Shown: piece after piece, positions 37,770 through 47,403 of the stretch
Numbering within the stretch: position 1 is the stretch's first letter
How the letters are laid out: the number at the start of each line of letters is the position of its first letter
Source: Cupriavidus sp. BIS7
GTDB taxonomy: Bacteria > Pseudomonadota > Gammaproteobacteria > Burkholderiales > Burkholderiaceae
NCBI RefSeq assembly: GCF_000292345.1
Contig: NZ_ALOU01000020.1
Span: 62,001-126,000 of the forward strand
Length of the DNA: 64,000 nt
Direction of reading: 5' to 3'
Notes under the pieces: model-generated
Database searches by the model: none
Seen by the model: only the letters and a program-made list of their open reading frames with translations
What the model was told of the DNA's origin: nothing
Translations under genes and position numbers: made by a program

Positions 37770-39863
37770 TTACGCCGAAGGCGGCAGCAGATGGTCGCCA
37801 TCGGCGGCCGCCCCGAATATCTGCGTACGCAGTTTCGCGAGCTGGTCTCGCACCTGGGCGGCGCGCTCGAACTCGAGGTTCTTTGCGTGGTCCAGCATCT
37901 GCTTTTCCAGACGCTTGATCTCCTTTGCCACCTGCTTTTCGCTCATGTCCTCGTACTTGGCCCGCTCGGCGGCAGCCGCCAGTTCGGCCTTGGCATCGGT
38001 GGCGTCATAGACGCCGTCGATGATGTCCTTGATGCGCTTGACCACGCCGCGCGGCGTGATGCCATTGGCCTCGTTGAACGCCATCTGCCTGGCGCGGCGG
38101 CGCTCGGTCTCCGAGATCGCCACCTTCATCGAATCGGTCATTCGGTCGGCGTAGAGAATCGCCGTGCCATTGACGTTGCGCGCCGCGCGCCCGATCGTCT
38201 GGATCAGCGAACGTTCCGCGCGCAGGAAGCCTTCCTTGTCGGCGTCGAGGATGGCCACCAGCGACACCTCGGGAATGTCCAGCCCCTCGCGCAGCAGGTT
38301 GATACCTACGAGCACGTCGAACGTCCCCAGCCGCAGGTCGCGGATGATCTCCACGCGCTCGACGGTATCGATGTCCGAATGCAGGTAACGGACCTTCACG
38401 CCGTTCTCCGACAGGAACTCGGTCAACTGCTCCGCCATGCGCTTGGTCAGCGTGGTCACCAGCACGCGCTCGTTCACGCTCACGCGCGAGTGGATCTCGC
38501 CGAGCAGGTCGTCCACCTGCGTCGTGGCGGGCCGCACCTGGATCACCGGATCGACCAGTCCCGTGGGCCGCACCACCTGCTCCACCACCTGCCCGGCATG
38601 CTCCTTTTCGTAGTTCGCCGGCGTGGCCGAGACAAAGACTGCCTGGCGCATCTTGCGCTCGTACTCGTCGAACTTCAGCGGCCGGTTGTCCAGCGCCGAA
38701 GGCAGCCGGAACCCGTACTCGACCAGCGTGGTCTTGCGCGCACGGTCGCCGTTGTACATGCCGTTCAGCTGGCCGATCAGCACGTGGGACTCGTCAAGGA
38801 ACATCAACGCGTCGGGCGGCAGATAGTCCACCAGCGTCGGCGGCGGCTCGCCGGGCTTGGCGCCGGACAGATGCCGCGAGTAGTTCTCGATGCCCTTGCA
38901 GAAGCCGAGTTCCGAAAGCATCTCCAGGTCGAAGCGCGTGCGCTGCTCCAGCCGCTGCGCTTCCACGAGCCGGTTCTCCTTGTAGAAGAAATCGAGCCGC
39001 TCGCGCAGTTCCACCTTGATGTCCTCGATCGCGCGCAGCACGGTTTCGCGCGGCGTGACGTAGTGGCTCGACGGATAGACCGTAAAACGCGGAATCTTCT
39101 GGCGGACGCGCCCGGTCAGCGGATCGAAGAACTGCAGCGAATCGACCTCGTCGTCGAACAGTTCCACGCGCACCGCCATTTCGGCATGCTCGGCCGGGAA
39201 GATGTCGAGCGTATCGCCGCGCACGCGGAACGTGCCGCGCTGGAAATCGGTCTCGTTGCGCGTGTATTGCATCGCGATCAGCCGTGCGATGACGTCGCGC
39301 TGACTGATCTTGTCGCCGTGGCGCAGCGTCAGGATCATCTGGTGGTATTCGCTTGGATTGCCGATACCGTAGATCGCCGACACCGTGGCCACGATGATCG
39401 TGTCGCGCCGCTCCAGCAGGCTCTTGGTGGCCGACAGCCGCATCTGCTCGATATGCTCGTTGATCGACGAGTCCTTCTCGATGAACAGGTCGCGCTGCGG
39501 CACGTAGGCCTCGGGCTGGTAGTAGTCGTAGTAGCTGACGAAGTACTCGACCGCGTTGCGCGGGAAGAACTCGCGGAACTCCGAATAGAGCTGCGCCGCC
39601 AGCGTCTTGTTCGGTGCAAAGACAATGGCCGGCCGCCCCATCCGCGCAATCACGTTGGCCATCGTGAAAGTCTTGCCGGAGCCGGTCACACCCAGCAGCG
39701 TCTGGTATGACAGGCCGTCCTCCACGCCTTCCACAAGCTGGCGGATCGCCTCCGGCTGGTCGCCGGCGGGCGGGAACGGCTGGTAGAGATGGAACGGAGA
39801 CCCCGGGAACTCGACGAATTTGTCTTCATCGAGGGCTGGGGCGGCTTCAGCGAGATTCGTCAT
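37770..39863 (-). CDS. uvrB: Excinuclease ABC subunit B
   Basis: UvrB verifies DNA lesions and recruits UvrC in nucleotide excision repair. The 697-residue protein has Walker [19 protein letters not shown] (near residue 50), the beta-hairpin [14 protein letters not shown], helicase motifs [16 protein letters not shown] and [20 protein letters not shown], and the C-terminal UVR motif around [21 protein letters not shown] start it at ATG 39863 ([19 protein letters not shown]), the usual betaproteobacterial opening; a longer frame to 39935 has no family support. Confidence 0.97.
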   Translation of the reverse strand: MTNLAEAAPALDEDKFVEFPGSPFHLYQPFPPAGDQPEAIRQLVEGVEDGLSYQTLLGVTGSGKTFTMANVIARMGRPAIVFAPNKTLAAQLYSEFREFFPRNAVEYFVSYYDYYQPEAYVPQRDLFIEKDSSINEHIEQMRLSATKSLLERRDTIIVATVSAIYGIGNPSEYHQMILTLRHGDKISQRDVIARLIAMQYTRNETDFQRGTFRVRGDTLDIFPAEHAEMAVRVELFDDEVDSLQFFDPLTGRVRQKIPRFTVYPSSHYVTPRETVLRAIEDIKVELRERLDFFYKENRLVEAQRLEQRTRFDLEMLSELGFCKGIENYSRHLSGAKPGEPPPTLVDYLPPDALMFLDESHVLIGQLNGMYNGDRARKTTLVEYGFRLPSALDNRPLKFDEYERKMRQAVFVSATPANYEKEHAGQVVEQVVRPTGLVDPVIQVRPATTQVDDLLGEIHSRVSVNERVLVTTLTKRMAEQLTEFLSENGVKVRYLHSDIDTVERVEIIRDLRLGTFDVLVGINLLREGLDIPEVSLVAILDADKEGFLRAERSLIQTIGRAARNVNGTAILYADRMTDSMKVAISETERRRARQMAFNEANGITPRGVVKRIKDIIDGVYDATDAKAELAAAAERAKYEDMSEKQVAKEIKRLEKQMLDHAKNLEFERAAQVRDQLAKLRTQIFGAAADGDHLLPPSA

Positions 39864-39945
39864 GTAAGTAGGGGAAAAACCTGAGGGAAACTGGCGGATT
39901 ACGCTAGAATCTTGGGGTTGCGCGGATCGGTTCAAGCACAGTTTG

Positions 39946-39973
39946 CCTGACCCTGCTGTCAGGTTCTGTCAGG
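39946..39973. promoter_or_regulatory. Repeat cluster in the uvrB-tyrB divergent region
   Basis: The 200-base gap between uvrB and the aminotransferase contains CCTGAC...GTCAGG as an inverted repeat and CTGTCAGG twice as a direct repeat two bases apart. It may be a regulator site for one of the divergent genes. It does not fit the LexA pattern CTGT-N8-ACAG. Nothing else is recognised in the gap. Confidence 0.35.
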
Positions 39974-40063
39974 AGTGTGATTCCGGGTTCCGCCGCAGCC
40001 ACTGCGCAGTCCGAGCAATTCTACGCCCTCCGTTTTGTTACACAGCTGACCACGAGATCTCAA

Positions 40064-41260
40064 ATGAGTTTGTTTTCTGCCGTCGAGATGGCCCCGCGCG
40101 ACCCGATCCTGGGCCTGAATGAAGCGTTCAATGCCGATACCCGCGCCACCAAGGTGAACCTGGGCGTTGGCGTGTACTTCACCGACGAAGGGAAAATTCC
40201 GCTGCTGCGCGCCGTGCAGGAGGCCGAAAAGGCCCGCCTGACCACGGCCACCCCGCGCGGTTACCTGCCCATCGAGGGCATCGCCGCCTATGACCAGGCC
40301 GTGCAGACGCTGCTGTTCGGCAAGGAATCGGCCCTGATCACCGAAGGTCGTGTGGTGACGGCTCAAGCACTCGGCGGTACCGGTGCCCTGAAGATCGGCG
40401 CCGACTTCCTGAAGCGCCTGTACCCGAACGCCTCGGTCGCCATCAGCGACCCGAGCTGGGAAAACCACCGCGCGCTGTTCGAAGCCGCCGGCTTCCCGGT
40501 GATCAACTATGCCTACTACGACGCCGCCAGCCACGGCCTGAACTTCGCCGGCATGGTGGAATCGCTGAAGTCGTACCCGGCCAACACGATCGTCGTGCTG
40601 CACGCCTGCTGCCACAACCCGACCGGCGTGGACCTGAACGACGCCCAGTGGAAGCAGGTGGTGGAACTGGTCAAGGAACGCAACCTGATCCCGTTCCTGG
40701 ACATGGCCTACCAGGGCTTTGCCGACGGCATCGACCCGGACGGCGCCGCCGTGCGCATGTTCGCCGAGTCGGGCCTGCCGTTCTTCGTGTCCAGCTCGTT
40801 CTCGAAGAGCTTCTCGCTGTACGGCGAGCGCGTTGGCGCCCTGTCGATCGTGACCACGGGCAAGGACGAAGCCCAGCGCGTGATGTCGCAGATCAAGCGT
40901 GTGATCCGCACGAACTACTCGAACCCGCCGACCCATGGCGGCACCGTGGTGGCCACCGTGCTGAACAGCCCGGAACTGCGCGCCATGTGGGAGCAGGAAC
41001 TGGGCGAGATGCGCGACCGTATCAAGCTGATGCGCAATGCGCTGGTGGACAAGCTGGCCGCCAAGGGCGTGCCGGGTGACTTCTCGTTCGTGAAGGCCCA
41101 GCGCGGCATGTTCTCGTACTCGGGCCTGACCTCGGCCCAGGTTGACCGCCTGCGCAACGAGCACGGCATCTACGCCGTGGGCACCGGCCGCATCTGCGTG
41201 GCCGCGTTGAACAGCCGCAACATCGACGCCGTGGTCAACGCGATCGCCGCCGTCTACTAA
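40064..41260 (+). CDS. tyrB: Aromatic amino acid (aspartate-family) aminotransferase
   Basis: PLP-dependent class I aminotransferase, 398 residues. The PLP Lys lies in SSSFSKSFSLYGERVGALS, the substrate Arg in GRICVAALNSRNI, and the family block HACCHNPTGVDLNDAQW in the middle. The opening MSLFSAVEMAPRDPILGLNE is that of the AspC/TyrB subgroup Ia. It exchanges amino groups between aromatic amino acids or aspartate and 2-oxoglutarate; the exact preference cannot be read from sequence. An intrinsic terminator follows 50 bases after the stop. Confidence 0.93.
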   Translation: MSLFSAVEMAPRDPILGLNEAFNADTRATKVNLGVGVYFTDEGKIPLLRAVQEAEKARLTTATPRGYLPIEGIAAYDQAVQTLLFGKESALITEGRVVTAQALGGTGALKIGADFLKRLYPNASVAISDPSWENHRALFEAAGFPVINYAYYDAASHGLNFAGMVESLKSYPANTIVVLHACCHNPTGVDLNDAQWKQVVELVKERNLIPFLDMAYQGFADGIDPDGAAVRMFAESGLPFFVSSSFSKSFSLYGERVGALSIVTTGKDEAQRVMSQIKRVIRTNYSNPPTHGGTVVATVLNSPELRAMWEQELGEMRDRIKLMRNALVDKLAAKGVPGDFSFVKAQRGMFSYSGLTSAQVDRLRNEHGIYAVGTGRICVAALNSRNIDAVVNAIAAVY

Positions 41261-41309
41261 GAAGCACTGATGACAATCGGCGGGATGCAGAAAATGCAAC
41301 ACCCGCCGC

Positions 41310-41347
41310 AAAAAGGCGACCTGGAGGCCACTCCGGTCGCCTTTTTT
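41310..41347 (+). terminator. Intrinsic terminator of tyrB
   Basis: AAAAAGGCGACC (41310-41321) pairs with GGTCGCCTTTTTT (41335-41347), giving a GC-rich stem, a 13-base loop and a six-T tail. It works on the plus strand after the aminotransferase gene. Confidence 0.92.
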
Positions 41348-41511
41348 CATGTTTGTCAGACAATGTCACCGGGAATTAGGCCAAATACCCTATTGTCTTC
41401 CGCGCTTGCAGGCTTAACGTATTGGCATATGTTGCAAAGCACGATCGTTCGATTGCATGCATAATCGTTCGCAACAATCGCACGCAACCAGAAAGGCAGA
41501 CAGGTACCAGC

Positions 41512-42756
41512 ATGCTTTATCAACTGCATGAATTCCAGCGTTCGATGCTGAACCCGCTCACCGCGTGGGCCCAGGCGACCGCCAAGACATTTACGAATCC
41601 CCTCAGCCCCCTCTCGCTGGTTCCCGGTGCACCGAGGCTGGCAGCAGGCTACGAACTGCTGTACCGGCTGGGCAAGGAATACGAGAAGCCGGCATTTGAC
41701 ATCAAATCCGTCCGTTCGAATGGCCGCGACATCCCGATCGTCGAACAAACCATCCTCGACAAGCCGTTCTGCAAGCTCGTGCGCTTCAAGCGCTACGCGG
41801 ACGATCCCGAGACCATCAAGCTGCTCAAGGATGAGCCGGTGGTGCTGGTCTGCGCGCCGCTGTCCGGCCACCACGCCACGCTGCTGCGCGACACCGTGCG
41901 CACGTTGCTGCAGGATCACAAGGTCTACGTGACCGACTGGGTAGATGCGCGCATGGTCCCCTTGGATCACGGCAATTTCCATCTGTCCGACTACATCTAT
42001 TACATCCAGGAGTTCATTCGTCACATTGGCGCTGAAAACCTGCATGTGATCTCGGTGTGCCAGCCGACCGTGCCGGTGCTCGCCGCGATTTCGCTGATGG
42101 CATCGGCCGGCGAAAAGACGCCGCGCACGATGACGATGATGGGCGGCCCGATTGACGCGCGGAAGAGCCCCACCTCAGTCAATTCGCTGGCCACCAACAA
42201 GTCCTACGAGTGGTTCGAGAACAACGTCATCTACACGGTGCCGGCCAACTACCCGGGCCACGGCCGCCGCGTCTATCCGGGCTTCCTGCAGCACGCCGGC
42301 TTTGTGGCGATGAACCCGGACCGCCACCTGTCATCGCACTACGACTACTACCTGAGCCTGATCCAGGGCGACGCCGACGACGCCGACGCACACGTCCAGT
42401 TCTATGACGAGTACAACGCCGTCCTCGACATGTCGGCCGAGTACTACCTCGACACGATCCGCGAAGTCTTCCAGGAGTTCCGCCTGGCCAACGGCACCTG
42501 GGAAATCGACGGCGCGCCGGTGCGGCCGCAGGACATCAAGGGCACCGCACTGCTGACGGTCGAGGGCGAACTGGACGATATCTCCGGCGCCGGCCAGACC
42601 GCCGCCGCGCATGAGCTGTGCGCGGGCATCCCGAAAACCCGCAAGCAGCACCTGAATGCGGCCAAGTGCGGCCACTACGGGATTTTCTCGGGCCGCCGCT
42701 GGCGCGAGGACATCTACCCGGAACTGCGCGACTTCATCCGCAAGTACAGGGCCTGA
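41512..42756 (+). CDS. phaZ: Intracellular polyhydroxyalkanoate depolymerase
   Basis: PhaZ mobilises amorphous PHB granules by hydrolysing the polyester in the cytoplasm. The 414-residue protein opens MLYQLHEFQRSMLNPLTAWA and carries the catalytic Cys at residue 183 in VISVCQPTVPVLA, the same position as described for the Ralstonia eutropha enzyme, which uses Cys in place of the usual Ser. The C-terminal His is in LNAAKCGHYGIFSGRRWRED. Length is close to the 419 residues of that enzyme. ATG 41512 fits the family start. The 164 bases after the tyrB terminator contain overlapping ATCGTTCG and TTGCA repeats that may hold the promoter. Confidence 0.95.
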   Translation: MLYQLHEFQRSMLNPLTAWAQATAKTFTNPLSPLSLVPGAPRLAAGYELLYRLGKEYEKPAFDIKSVRSNGRDIPIVEQTILDKPFCKLVRFKRYADDPETIKLLKDEPVVLVCAPLSGHHATLLRDTVRTLLQDHKVYVTDWVDARMVPLDHGNFHLSDYIYYIQEFIRHIGAENLHVISVCQPTVPVLAAISLMASAGEKTPRTMTMMGGPIDARKSPTSVNSLATNKSYEWFENNVIYTVPANYPGHGRRVYPGFLQHAGFVAMNPDRHLSSHYDYYLSLIQGDADDADAHVQFYDEYNAVLDMSAEYYLDTIREVFQEFRLANGTWEIDGAPVRPQDIKGTALLTVEGELDDISGAGQTAAAHELCAGIPKTRKQHLNAAKCGHYGIFSGRRWREDIYPELRDFIRKYRA

Positions 42757-42779
42757 CCCGGTACGGCACGGCAAAAAGC

Positions 42780-42812
42780 AAAAACGCCCGCGATGACCTC
42801 GCGGGCGTTTTC
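42780..42812. terminator. Bidirectional terminator between phaZ and a TetR gene
   Basis: AAAACGCCCGCGA (42781-42793) and TCGCGGGCGTTTT (42799-42811) form a 13-base stem with a 5-base loop. T-rich tails follow on both strands (GTTTTCGTTT on plus, GTTTTTGCTTTTT on minus), so it serves phaZ and the convergent regulator. Confidence 0.92.
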
Positions 42813-42856
42813 GTTTGATGGATTGCCGGACTGCTCAGCGGCGGATCAGCGCCGGG

Positions 42857-43492
42857 TCAGCGCCGGGTCAGGTATGACAGCAGCATGTCCATATGCAGAT
42901 CGGCAAAGCGCGCGTGCTCTTCTTCGGAAGCCACGTCGCGGCCGATTACGGCGCTGATCGTATAGCGGTTCGACAGCACGTAGTAGCCCAGCGCAGAGAT
43001 CGTCAGGTAGACCTGCGGCACGTCGATGTTGTCGCGGAACACGCCCTGCTTCTGGCCGCGCTTGATGATGTCGGCCAGCACATCGACCACCGGATTGACG
43101 AGCTGGTGCAATTGCGCCGATTTCTTCAGGTGCCGCGCCTCGTGCAGGTTCTCGCTGTTGACCAGGCGAATGAACTCCGGATGCTGGTAGTACCAGTCCC
43201 AGACAAAGCGCGCCAGCGTTCGTACCGCCGCAACCGGATCCTCGTCGGTGATATGCAGTTGCGATTCGTCCGCGCGAAACTCCGCATACTGTTTTTCAAG
43301 CACCGCCAGGAACAGGCCTTCCTTGCTGCCGTAGTAGTAATACAGCATGCGCTCGTTGGTCTCGGCACGGCGGGCAATCTGGTCGACACGCGCGCCGGCC
43401 AGTCCGCCCTTGGCAAACTCCTCCGTGGCGGCGGCCAGGATGCGTCGGCGCGTGCCTTCAGGATCCCGCTTGGTTCTTGGCTCGGTTGACAT
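42857..43492 (-). CDS. TetR/AcrR-family transcriptional regulator
   Basis: A 211-residue regulator with a TetR-type N-terminal helix-turn-helix (ILAAATEEFAKGGLAGARVD to ETNERMLYYYYGSKEGLFLA, residues 18-65) and a ligand-binding C-terminal domain. The ending resembles the RutR/CecR-like branch (HPEFIRLVNSENLHEARHLK). No obvious target gene is adjacent on the same side; phaZ is convergent and rsxB divergent with 195 bases between. Regulation of rsxB or self is possible but no clear palindrome was found. Confidence 0.88.
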   Translation of the reverse strand: MSTEPRTKRDPEGTRRRILAAATEEFAKGGLAGARVDQIARRAETNERMLYYYYGSKEGLFLAVLEKQYAEFRADESQLHITDEDPVAAVRTLARFVWDWYYQHPEFIRLVNSENLHEARHLKKSAQLHQLVNPVVDVLADIIKRGQKQGVFRDNIDVPQVYLTISALGYYVLSNRYTISAVIGRDVASEEEHARFADLHMDMLLSYLTRR

Positions 43493-43687
43493 GAATTCCC
43501 AGTCTGTGAGTGGCGCGGATTATGGCACACAGCAATTAGTCTTCACCCCCGCTCCTCCCCGAACGGGTGATGCACCGCATCATCGCTTTTTCTGGCCCGG
43601 GATGAAATCGGGGATAATCCTTGCCGCGCACGCGCCCGCCAGAGGCGTGCATCATTCCAGTCGTCCCCTGAAATTCGTTTCGCAGTC

Positions 43688-44518
43688 GTGACTACCACCC
43701 CCCGAGCCGTCGACAGCGACGCCGCCAGCCTGGCGGATCGCCTTGAAGCCCTGCTGCCGCAAACCCAGTGCACCAAGTGCGGGTTCAATGGCTGCCGCCC
43801 TTACGCCGAAGCCATGGCACGAGGCGAAGCCGCAAGCAACCGCTGCCCGCCGGGCGGTGCCGAGGGCATCGTGCGGCTGTCATCCGTGCTCGGCGTCACA
43901 CCGCAGCCGCTCGATCCCGAACGTGGCGTGGAACAGCCCCGCGCGGTGGCCCGTATCGATGAATCGCTCTGCATCGGCTGCACGTTGTGCATCCAGGCCT
44001 GCCCTGTCGATGCCATCGCCGGCGCGCCCAAGCAGATGCATACCGTGCTGCCCGACTTGTGCACCGGCTGCGACCTCTGCGTGGCGCCCTGCCCGGTCGA
44101 TTGCATCGACATGATCCCGGTCACTGGCGACAAGACAGGCTGGGCCGCGTGGTCGCAAGATCAGGCGGACGCTGCCCATCGCCGCTACGCGGCACGTGGC
44201 ATTCGACTGGTGCGTGAGCGCGAGGAGAACGATGCACGGCTTGCGGCCAAGGCCGCAGCCAAGCTCGCGGCGCTGCAGGCGGAATCCGCGGCATCAGTGG
44301 CGGAGCAGGAAGCCCAGGCACGCAAGAAAGCCATCATCCAGGCCGCGATCGAACGCGCGCGCCAGAAGCAGGCCGCCGCCAAGCCGCGCAACACCGAGGA
44401 CGTATCTCCTGCCGTACAGGCGCAGATCGATGCGGCCGAAGCGCGCCGCGCCCGGCTGGGCCTCACGCCGGGCAAGGCTGAAGACGACGAGAACGACAAC
44501 AACGATCCTTCGACATGA
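43688..44518 (+). CDS. rsxB: RnfB/RsxB-type iron-sulfur electron-transport protein, stand-alone
   Basis: A 276-residue iron-sulfur protein, start GTG at 43688. It has the RnfB Fe-S domain ([18 protein letters not shown]...RCPPGG, near residue 28) and two ferredoxin-type [4Fe-4S] clusters ([14 protein letters not shown] and [14 protein letters not shown]). It lacks the N-terminal membrane helix of true RnfB, and there are no other rnf genes nearby. The C-terminal 100 residues form an Ala/Lys/Glu-rich coiled coil like the tail of RnfC. It overlaps nth by 4 bases (ATGA), an arrangement kept in many betaproteobacteria. The likely role is soluble or peripheral electron transfer, possibly SoxR reduction or support of Nth's cluster. 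Confidence 0.9.
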   Translation: MTTTPRAVDSDAASLADRLEALLPQTQCTKCGFNGCRPYAEAMARGEAASNRCPPGGAEGIVRLSSVLGVTPQPLDPERGVEQPRAVARIDESLCIGCTLCIQACPVDAIAGAPKQMHTVLPDLCTGCDLCVAPCPVDCIDMIPVTGDKTGWAAWSQDQADAAHRRYAARGIRLVREREENDARLAAKAAAKLAALQAESAASVAEQEAQARKKAIIQAAIERARQKQAAAKPRNTEDVSPAVQAQIDAAEARRARLGLTPGKAEDDENDNNDPST

Positions 44519-45159
44519 ACTCCGCCAAGTGCCGCGCGATCTTCGAAACCCTGCGTGAGGTCAATCCGACTCCGACCACGGAACTCGAATACAGCTCGCC
44601 GTTCGAGTTGCTGATTGCGGTACTGCTGTCCGCGCAGGCCACCGACGTCGGCGTCAACAAGGCCACCCGCCTGCTGTTCCCGGTCGCGCATACGCCGGAG
44701 CAGATCCTGAGGCTGGGCGAAGCAGGCTTGATCGAGTACATCAAGACGATTGGTCTCTACAAGACCAAGGCCAAGCATGTGATGGAGACCTGCCGCATCC
44801 TGGTGGAGCGGCATGGCGGCAAGGTGCCGCCCGTGCGCGAGGCGCTGGAGGCCCTGCCCGGCGTGGGCCGCAAGACTGCGAACGTAGTGCTGAATGTCGC
44901 GTTCGGCCACCCGACCATTGCCGTGGATACGCACATCTTCCGCGTATCGAACCGCACGGGCCTGGCTCCGGGAAAGAACCCCGATGCCGTCGAACAGAAG
45001 CTGCTGAAGGTGGTGCCGAAGGAATTCCTGCACGATGCGCACCACTGGCTGATCCTGCACGGGCGCTATGTATGCAAGGCGCGCAAGCCCGAGTGCTGGC
45101 ACTGCGCGATCGAGCCGCTGTGCGAATTCAAGGAAAAGACGCCGGCTCCAAAGCCGTAG
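44515..45159 (+). CDS. nth: Endonuclease III
   Basis: Base-excision-repair glycosylase/AP-lyase for oxidised pyrimidines. The 214-residue protein has the helix-hairpin-helix [13 protein letters not shown] with the catalytic Lys, the catalytic Asp in [12 protein letters not shown] and the [4Fe-4S] loop [17 protein letters not shown] (C-x6-C-x2-C-x5-C). Length and motifs are standard. Start codon overlaps the rsxB stop. Confidence 0.97.
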   Translation: MNSAKCRAIFETLREVNPTPTTELEYSSPFELLIAVLLSAQATDVGVNKATRLLFPVAHTPEQILRLGEAGLIEYIKTIGLYKTKAKHVMETCRILVERHGGKVPPVREALEALPGVGRKTANVVLNVAFGHPTIAVDTHIFRVSNRTGLAPGKNPDAVEQKLLKVVPKEFLHDAHHWLILHGRYVCKARKPECWHCAIEPLCEFKEKTPAPKP

Positions 45160-45181
45160 CGCCCCAACTGGCTAGAACTGG

Positions 45182-45811
45182 CTAGGCCGCCGGCGAGCGC
45201 TTCAGCACCAACGCAAGCTGCAGCGCCGTCGCGGCAACCGTATCGACATCGGGCGCATAGCCATGCCGAATCCAGTACAGCGCCACATGAATGATGCCGC
45301 CCGCCACGCCGGCCAGCAGCATCGGATCGGGCTCCTCGCCCTCAGGCAGCAGCACACGCGCCAGCAGTCCGCCGAAATCGCGCAACGACTGCCCTAGCGC
45401 CTCATCCACCAGCTTGCTGACGCCGCGAATCTCCACCAGGAAGACGCGCGCGGAGCGCGGCTCGCACTGCAGCGTCCCGAAATAGGTGCGCAGCATGGCC
45501 ATCGCCCGGTGCTCGCCATCGCCGCCGGCTTCCTCCCCTGCCAGTTCGATCTTCTGCAGCAACAGGTCCGTAACCGTTTCAAACGATGCCAGCAGCAGCG
45601 CCTCGCTGTTGGCGAATGACTCGTAGAAATAGCGCTCGGTCAGGCCGGCTGCCTCGCACACGGCCTTGACCGTGGCGCTCTGGTAGCCACGCTCGCCGTA
45701 GACCTGCACGGCAGCGGCAATAAGCTGGCCGCGGCGCTGGGCGCGCCGCTCGTCGGCTTCGGCGCCACGGTAGCGGCGCGCGGGGGAAAGCTCGGTAGTC
45801 ATGCGCGCCAT
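45182..45811 (-). CDS. TetR-family regulator of the divergent monooxygenase operon
   Basis: A 209-residue TetR-family protein with helix-turn-helix LIAAAVQVYGERGYQSATVK to LTERYFYESFANSEALLLAS. ATG 45811 has GGGAA eight bases upstream; ATG 45802 is an alternative. It is divergent from the Baeyer-Villiger monooxygenase gene, with a perfect palindrome between them, so it most likely represses that operon and itself. The ligand is unknown but may be a ketone or lipid substrate of the operon. Confidence 0.88.
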   Translation of the reverse strand: MARMTTELSPARRYRGAEADERRAQRRGQLIAAAVQVYGERGYQSATVKAVCEAAGLTERYFYESFANSEALLLASFETVTDLLLQKIELAGEEAGGDGEHRAMAMLRTYFGTLQCEPRSARVFLVEIRGVSKLVDEALGQSLRDFGGLLARVLLPEGEEPDPMLLAGVAGGIIHVALYWIRHGYAPDVDTVAATALQLALVLKRSPAA

Positions 45812-45824
45812 TATGACATTCCCT

Positions 45825-45847
45825 ATTGTCAGATTGCTTCTGACAAT
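45825..45847. promoter_or_regulatory. Palindromic operator between TetR gene and monooxygenase operon
   Basis: ATTGTCAGA and TCTGACAAT are perfect 9-base arms around TTGCT. A further half site TTGTCAGA follows at 45853-45860. The position between divergent starts and the arm length are typical of a TetR-family operator. Confidence 0.8.
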
Positions 45848-45885
45848 CTATGTTGTCAGAAACGCAACTCAACCGGCTTCCCGTC

Positions 45886-47403
45886 ATGACCGCCCCCACT
45901 TCCGATGACGCAGTCCTTGATGTCCTGATCGTAGGCGCCGGCCTGTCCGGCATTGGCGCCGCCAGACAGTTGCAGCAGCGCTGTCCCGGCAAACGCTATG
46001 TGATCCTGGAGGCCCGGGAGGCCATGGGCGGCACGTGGGACCTGTTCCGTTACCCGGGCATCCGCTCGGATTCGGACATGTACACGCTCGGGTATCGGTT
46101 CAAGCCATGGCGGGGCGCCAAGGCGATTGCAGACGGCCCGTCGATCCTGTCGTACATCCGCGAGACCGCCGAGGAAGCGGACATCCCGCAGCACATTCGC
46201 TACGGCCACAAGGTCGTCAGCGCGGCCTGGGACACCACCACGGCCTGCTGGACGATTGAAGCCGAGCGCACCGCCGACGCCAGCCGCGTGCGCCTGCGCG
46301 CACGTTTGCTCTATGTCTGCGCCGGCTACTACAGCTACGCCGAAGGCCATCGCCCGACATTCCCCGGCGAGGAAACCTTCCGGGGCCGCATGGTGCACCC
46401 GCAGTTCTGGGACCCATCGCTCGATTACACCGGCAAGCGCGTGGTGGTGATCGGCAGTGGCGCCACCGCTGTGACGCTGGTACCGGCGATGGCGGAAAGC
46501 GCGGCCCATGTGACGATGCTGCAGCGTTCGCCGACCTACATCGTCACGCGTCCCGGCCAGGACGCCATCGCCCACAAGCTGCGGCGCATGCTGCCGGAAC
46601 GGTTGGCCTATGCGGCAACACGCTGGAAGAACGTGCTGCTCGGCATGTTCTTTTTCCAGCTTGCGCGTCGCAGGCCCGAGAAGGTCAAGGCGCGGATGAT
46701 CGACATGGCGGCCGCGCAACTCACGCCCGGCTATGACGTCGGGACCCATTTCACGCCGCGCTACAAACCATGGGACCAGCGCGTCTGCCTGGTGCCCGAT
46801 GGCGATCTGTTCCGCGAACTGCGTGACGGGCGCGCATCGATCGTCACCGACACCATCGAACGCTTCACCGAGGACGGCATCGTGCTGACCTCCGGCAAGA
46901 CGCTGCCGGCCGATGTCGTGGTGGTGGCCACCGGCCTGAAGCTGAACATGCTTGGCGATATTGCCGTCACCGTGGACGGCCAGCCGCGTCGCCCGGCCGA
47001 ACTGATGGCCTACAAGGGCATGATGCTCAACGACGTGCCCAACCTCGTGCTGGCCTTCGGCTACACCAATGCCTCGTGGACGCTCAAGGCGGACCTGACC
47101 GCCGAGTACGTCTGCCGGCTGCTGCGCTACATGGATCGACACGCATACCGCTTTGCCGTGCCGCACGTCGACCCTTCGGTGCAGACCATGCCATTCCTCG
47201 ACTTCTCCTCTGGCTACGTGCAACGGGCCGCCGGCGTGCTGCCCCGCCAGGGCGACCGCCGGCCATGGCGCGTCTACCAGAACTACATCATGGATATGCT
47301 GACCATTCGACACGGACGCATTGCCGACGGCGTGCTGCAGTTCGACAAACCGCGCGCCGCGGACCTGCCGCAGGAAGACACGATGGCCGAGGTGCAGCCA
47401 TGA
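45886..47403 (+). CDS. Flavin-containing Baeyer-Villiger monooxygenase
   Basis: A 505-residue FAD/NADPH monooxygenase. The FAD Rossmann motif is VLIVGAGLSGIGAARQL, the type I Baeyer-Villiger fingerprint is FRGRMVHPQFWD (pattern FxGxxxHxxxWD), and the NADPH motif VVVIGSGATAVTL follows. Such enzymes insert oxygen beside a ketone carbonyl to form an ester. I choose ATG 45886 over 45850, because the earlier start falls inside the operator half site; neither has a strong ribosome site. The stop overlaps the next gene (ATGA), an alpha/beta hydrolase that could cleave the ester product. Confidence 0.92.
   Translation: MTAPTSDDAVLDVLIVGAGLSGIGAARQLQQRCPGKRYVILEAREAMGGTWDLFRYPGIRSDSDMYTLGYRFKPWRGAKAIADGPSILSYIRETAEEADIPQHIRYGHKVVSAAWDTTTACWTIEAERTADASRVRLRARLLYVCAGYYSYAEGHRPTFPGEETFRGRMVHPQFWDPSLDYTGKRVVVIGSGATAVTLVPAMAESAAHVTMLQRSPTYIVTRPGQDAIAHKLRRMLPERLAYAATRWKNVLLGMFFFQLARRRPEKVKARMIDMAAAQLTPGYDVGTHFTPRYKPWDQRVCLVPDGDLFRELRDGRASIVTDTIERFTEDGIVLTSGKTLPADVVVVATGLKLNMLGDIAVTVDGQPRRPAELMAYKGMMLNDVPNLVLAFGYTNASWTLKADLTAEYVCRLLRYMDRHAYRFAVPHVDPSVQTMPFLDFSSGYVQRAAGVLPRQGDRRPWRVYQNYIMDMLTIRHGRIADGVLQFDKPRAADLPQEDTMAEVQP

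Noticed and set aside
37791-39710. A 639-codon plus-strand open frame
   Set aside because: Antisense of uvrB; the UvrB helicase motifs on the minus strand decide the coding strand.
39864-40063. An SOS (LexA) box for uvrB
   Set aside because: CTGTCAGG repeats are present but no CTGT-N8-ACAG palindrome is found in the gap.
43493-43687. A TetR operator between the regulator at 42857 and rsxB
   Set aside because: Only short imperfect inverted repeats are visible; nothing comparable with the 45825-45847 palindrome.
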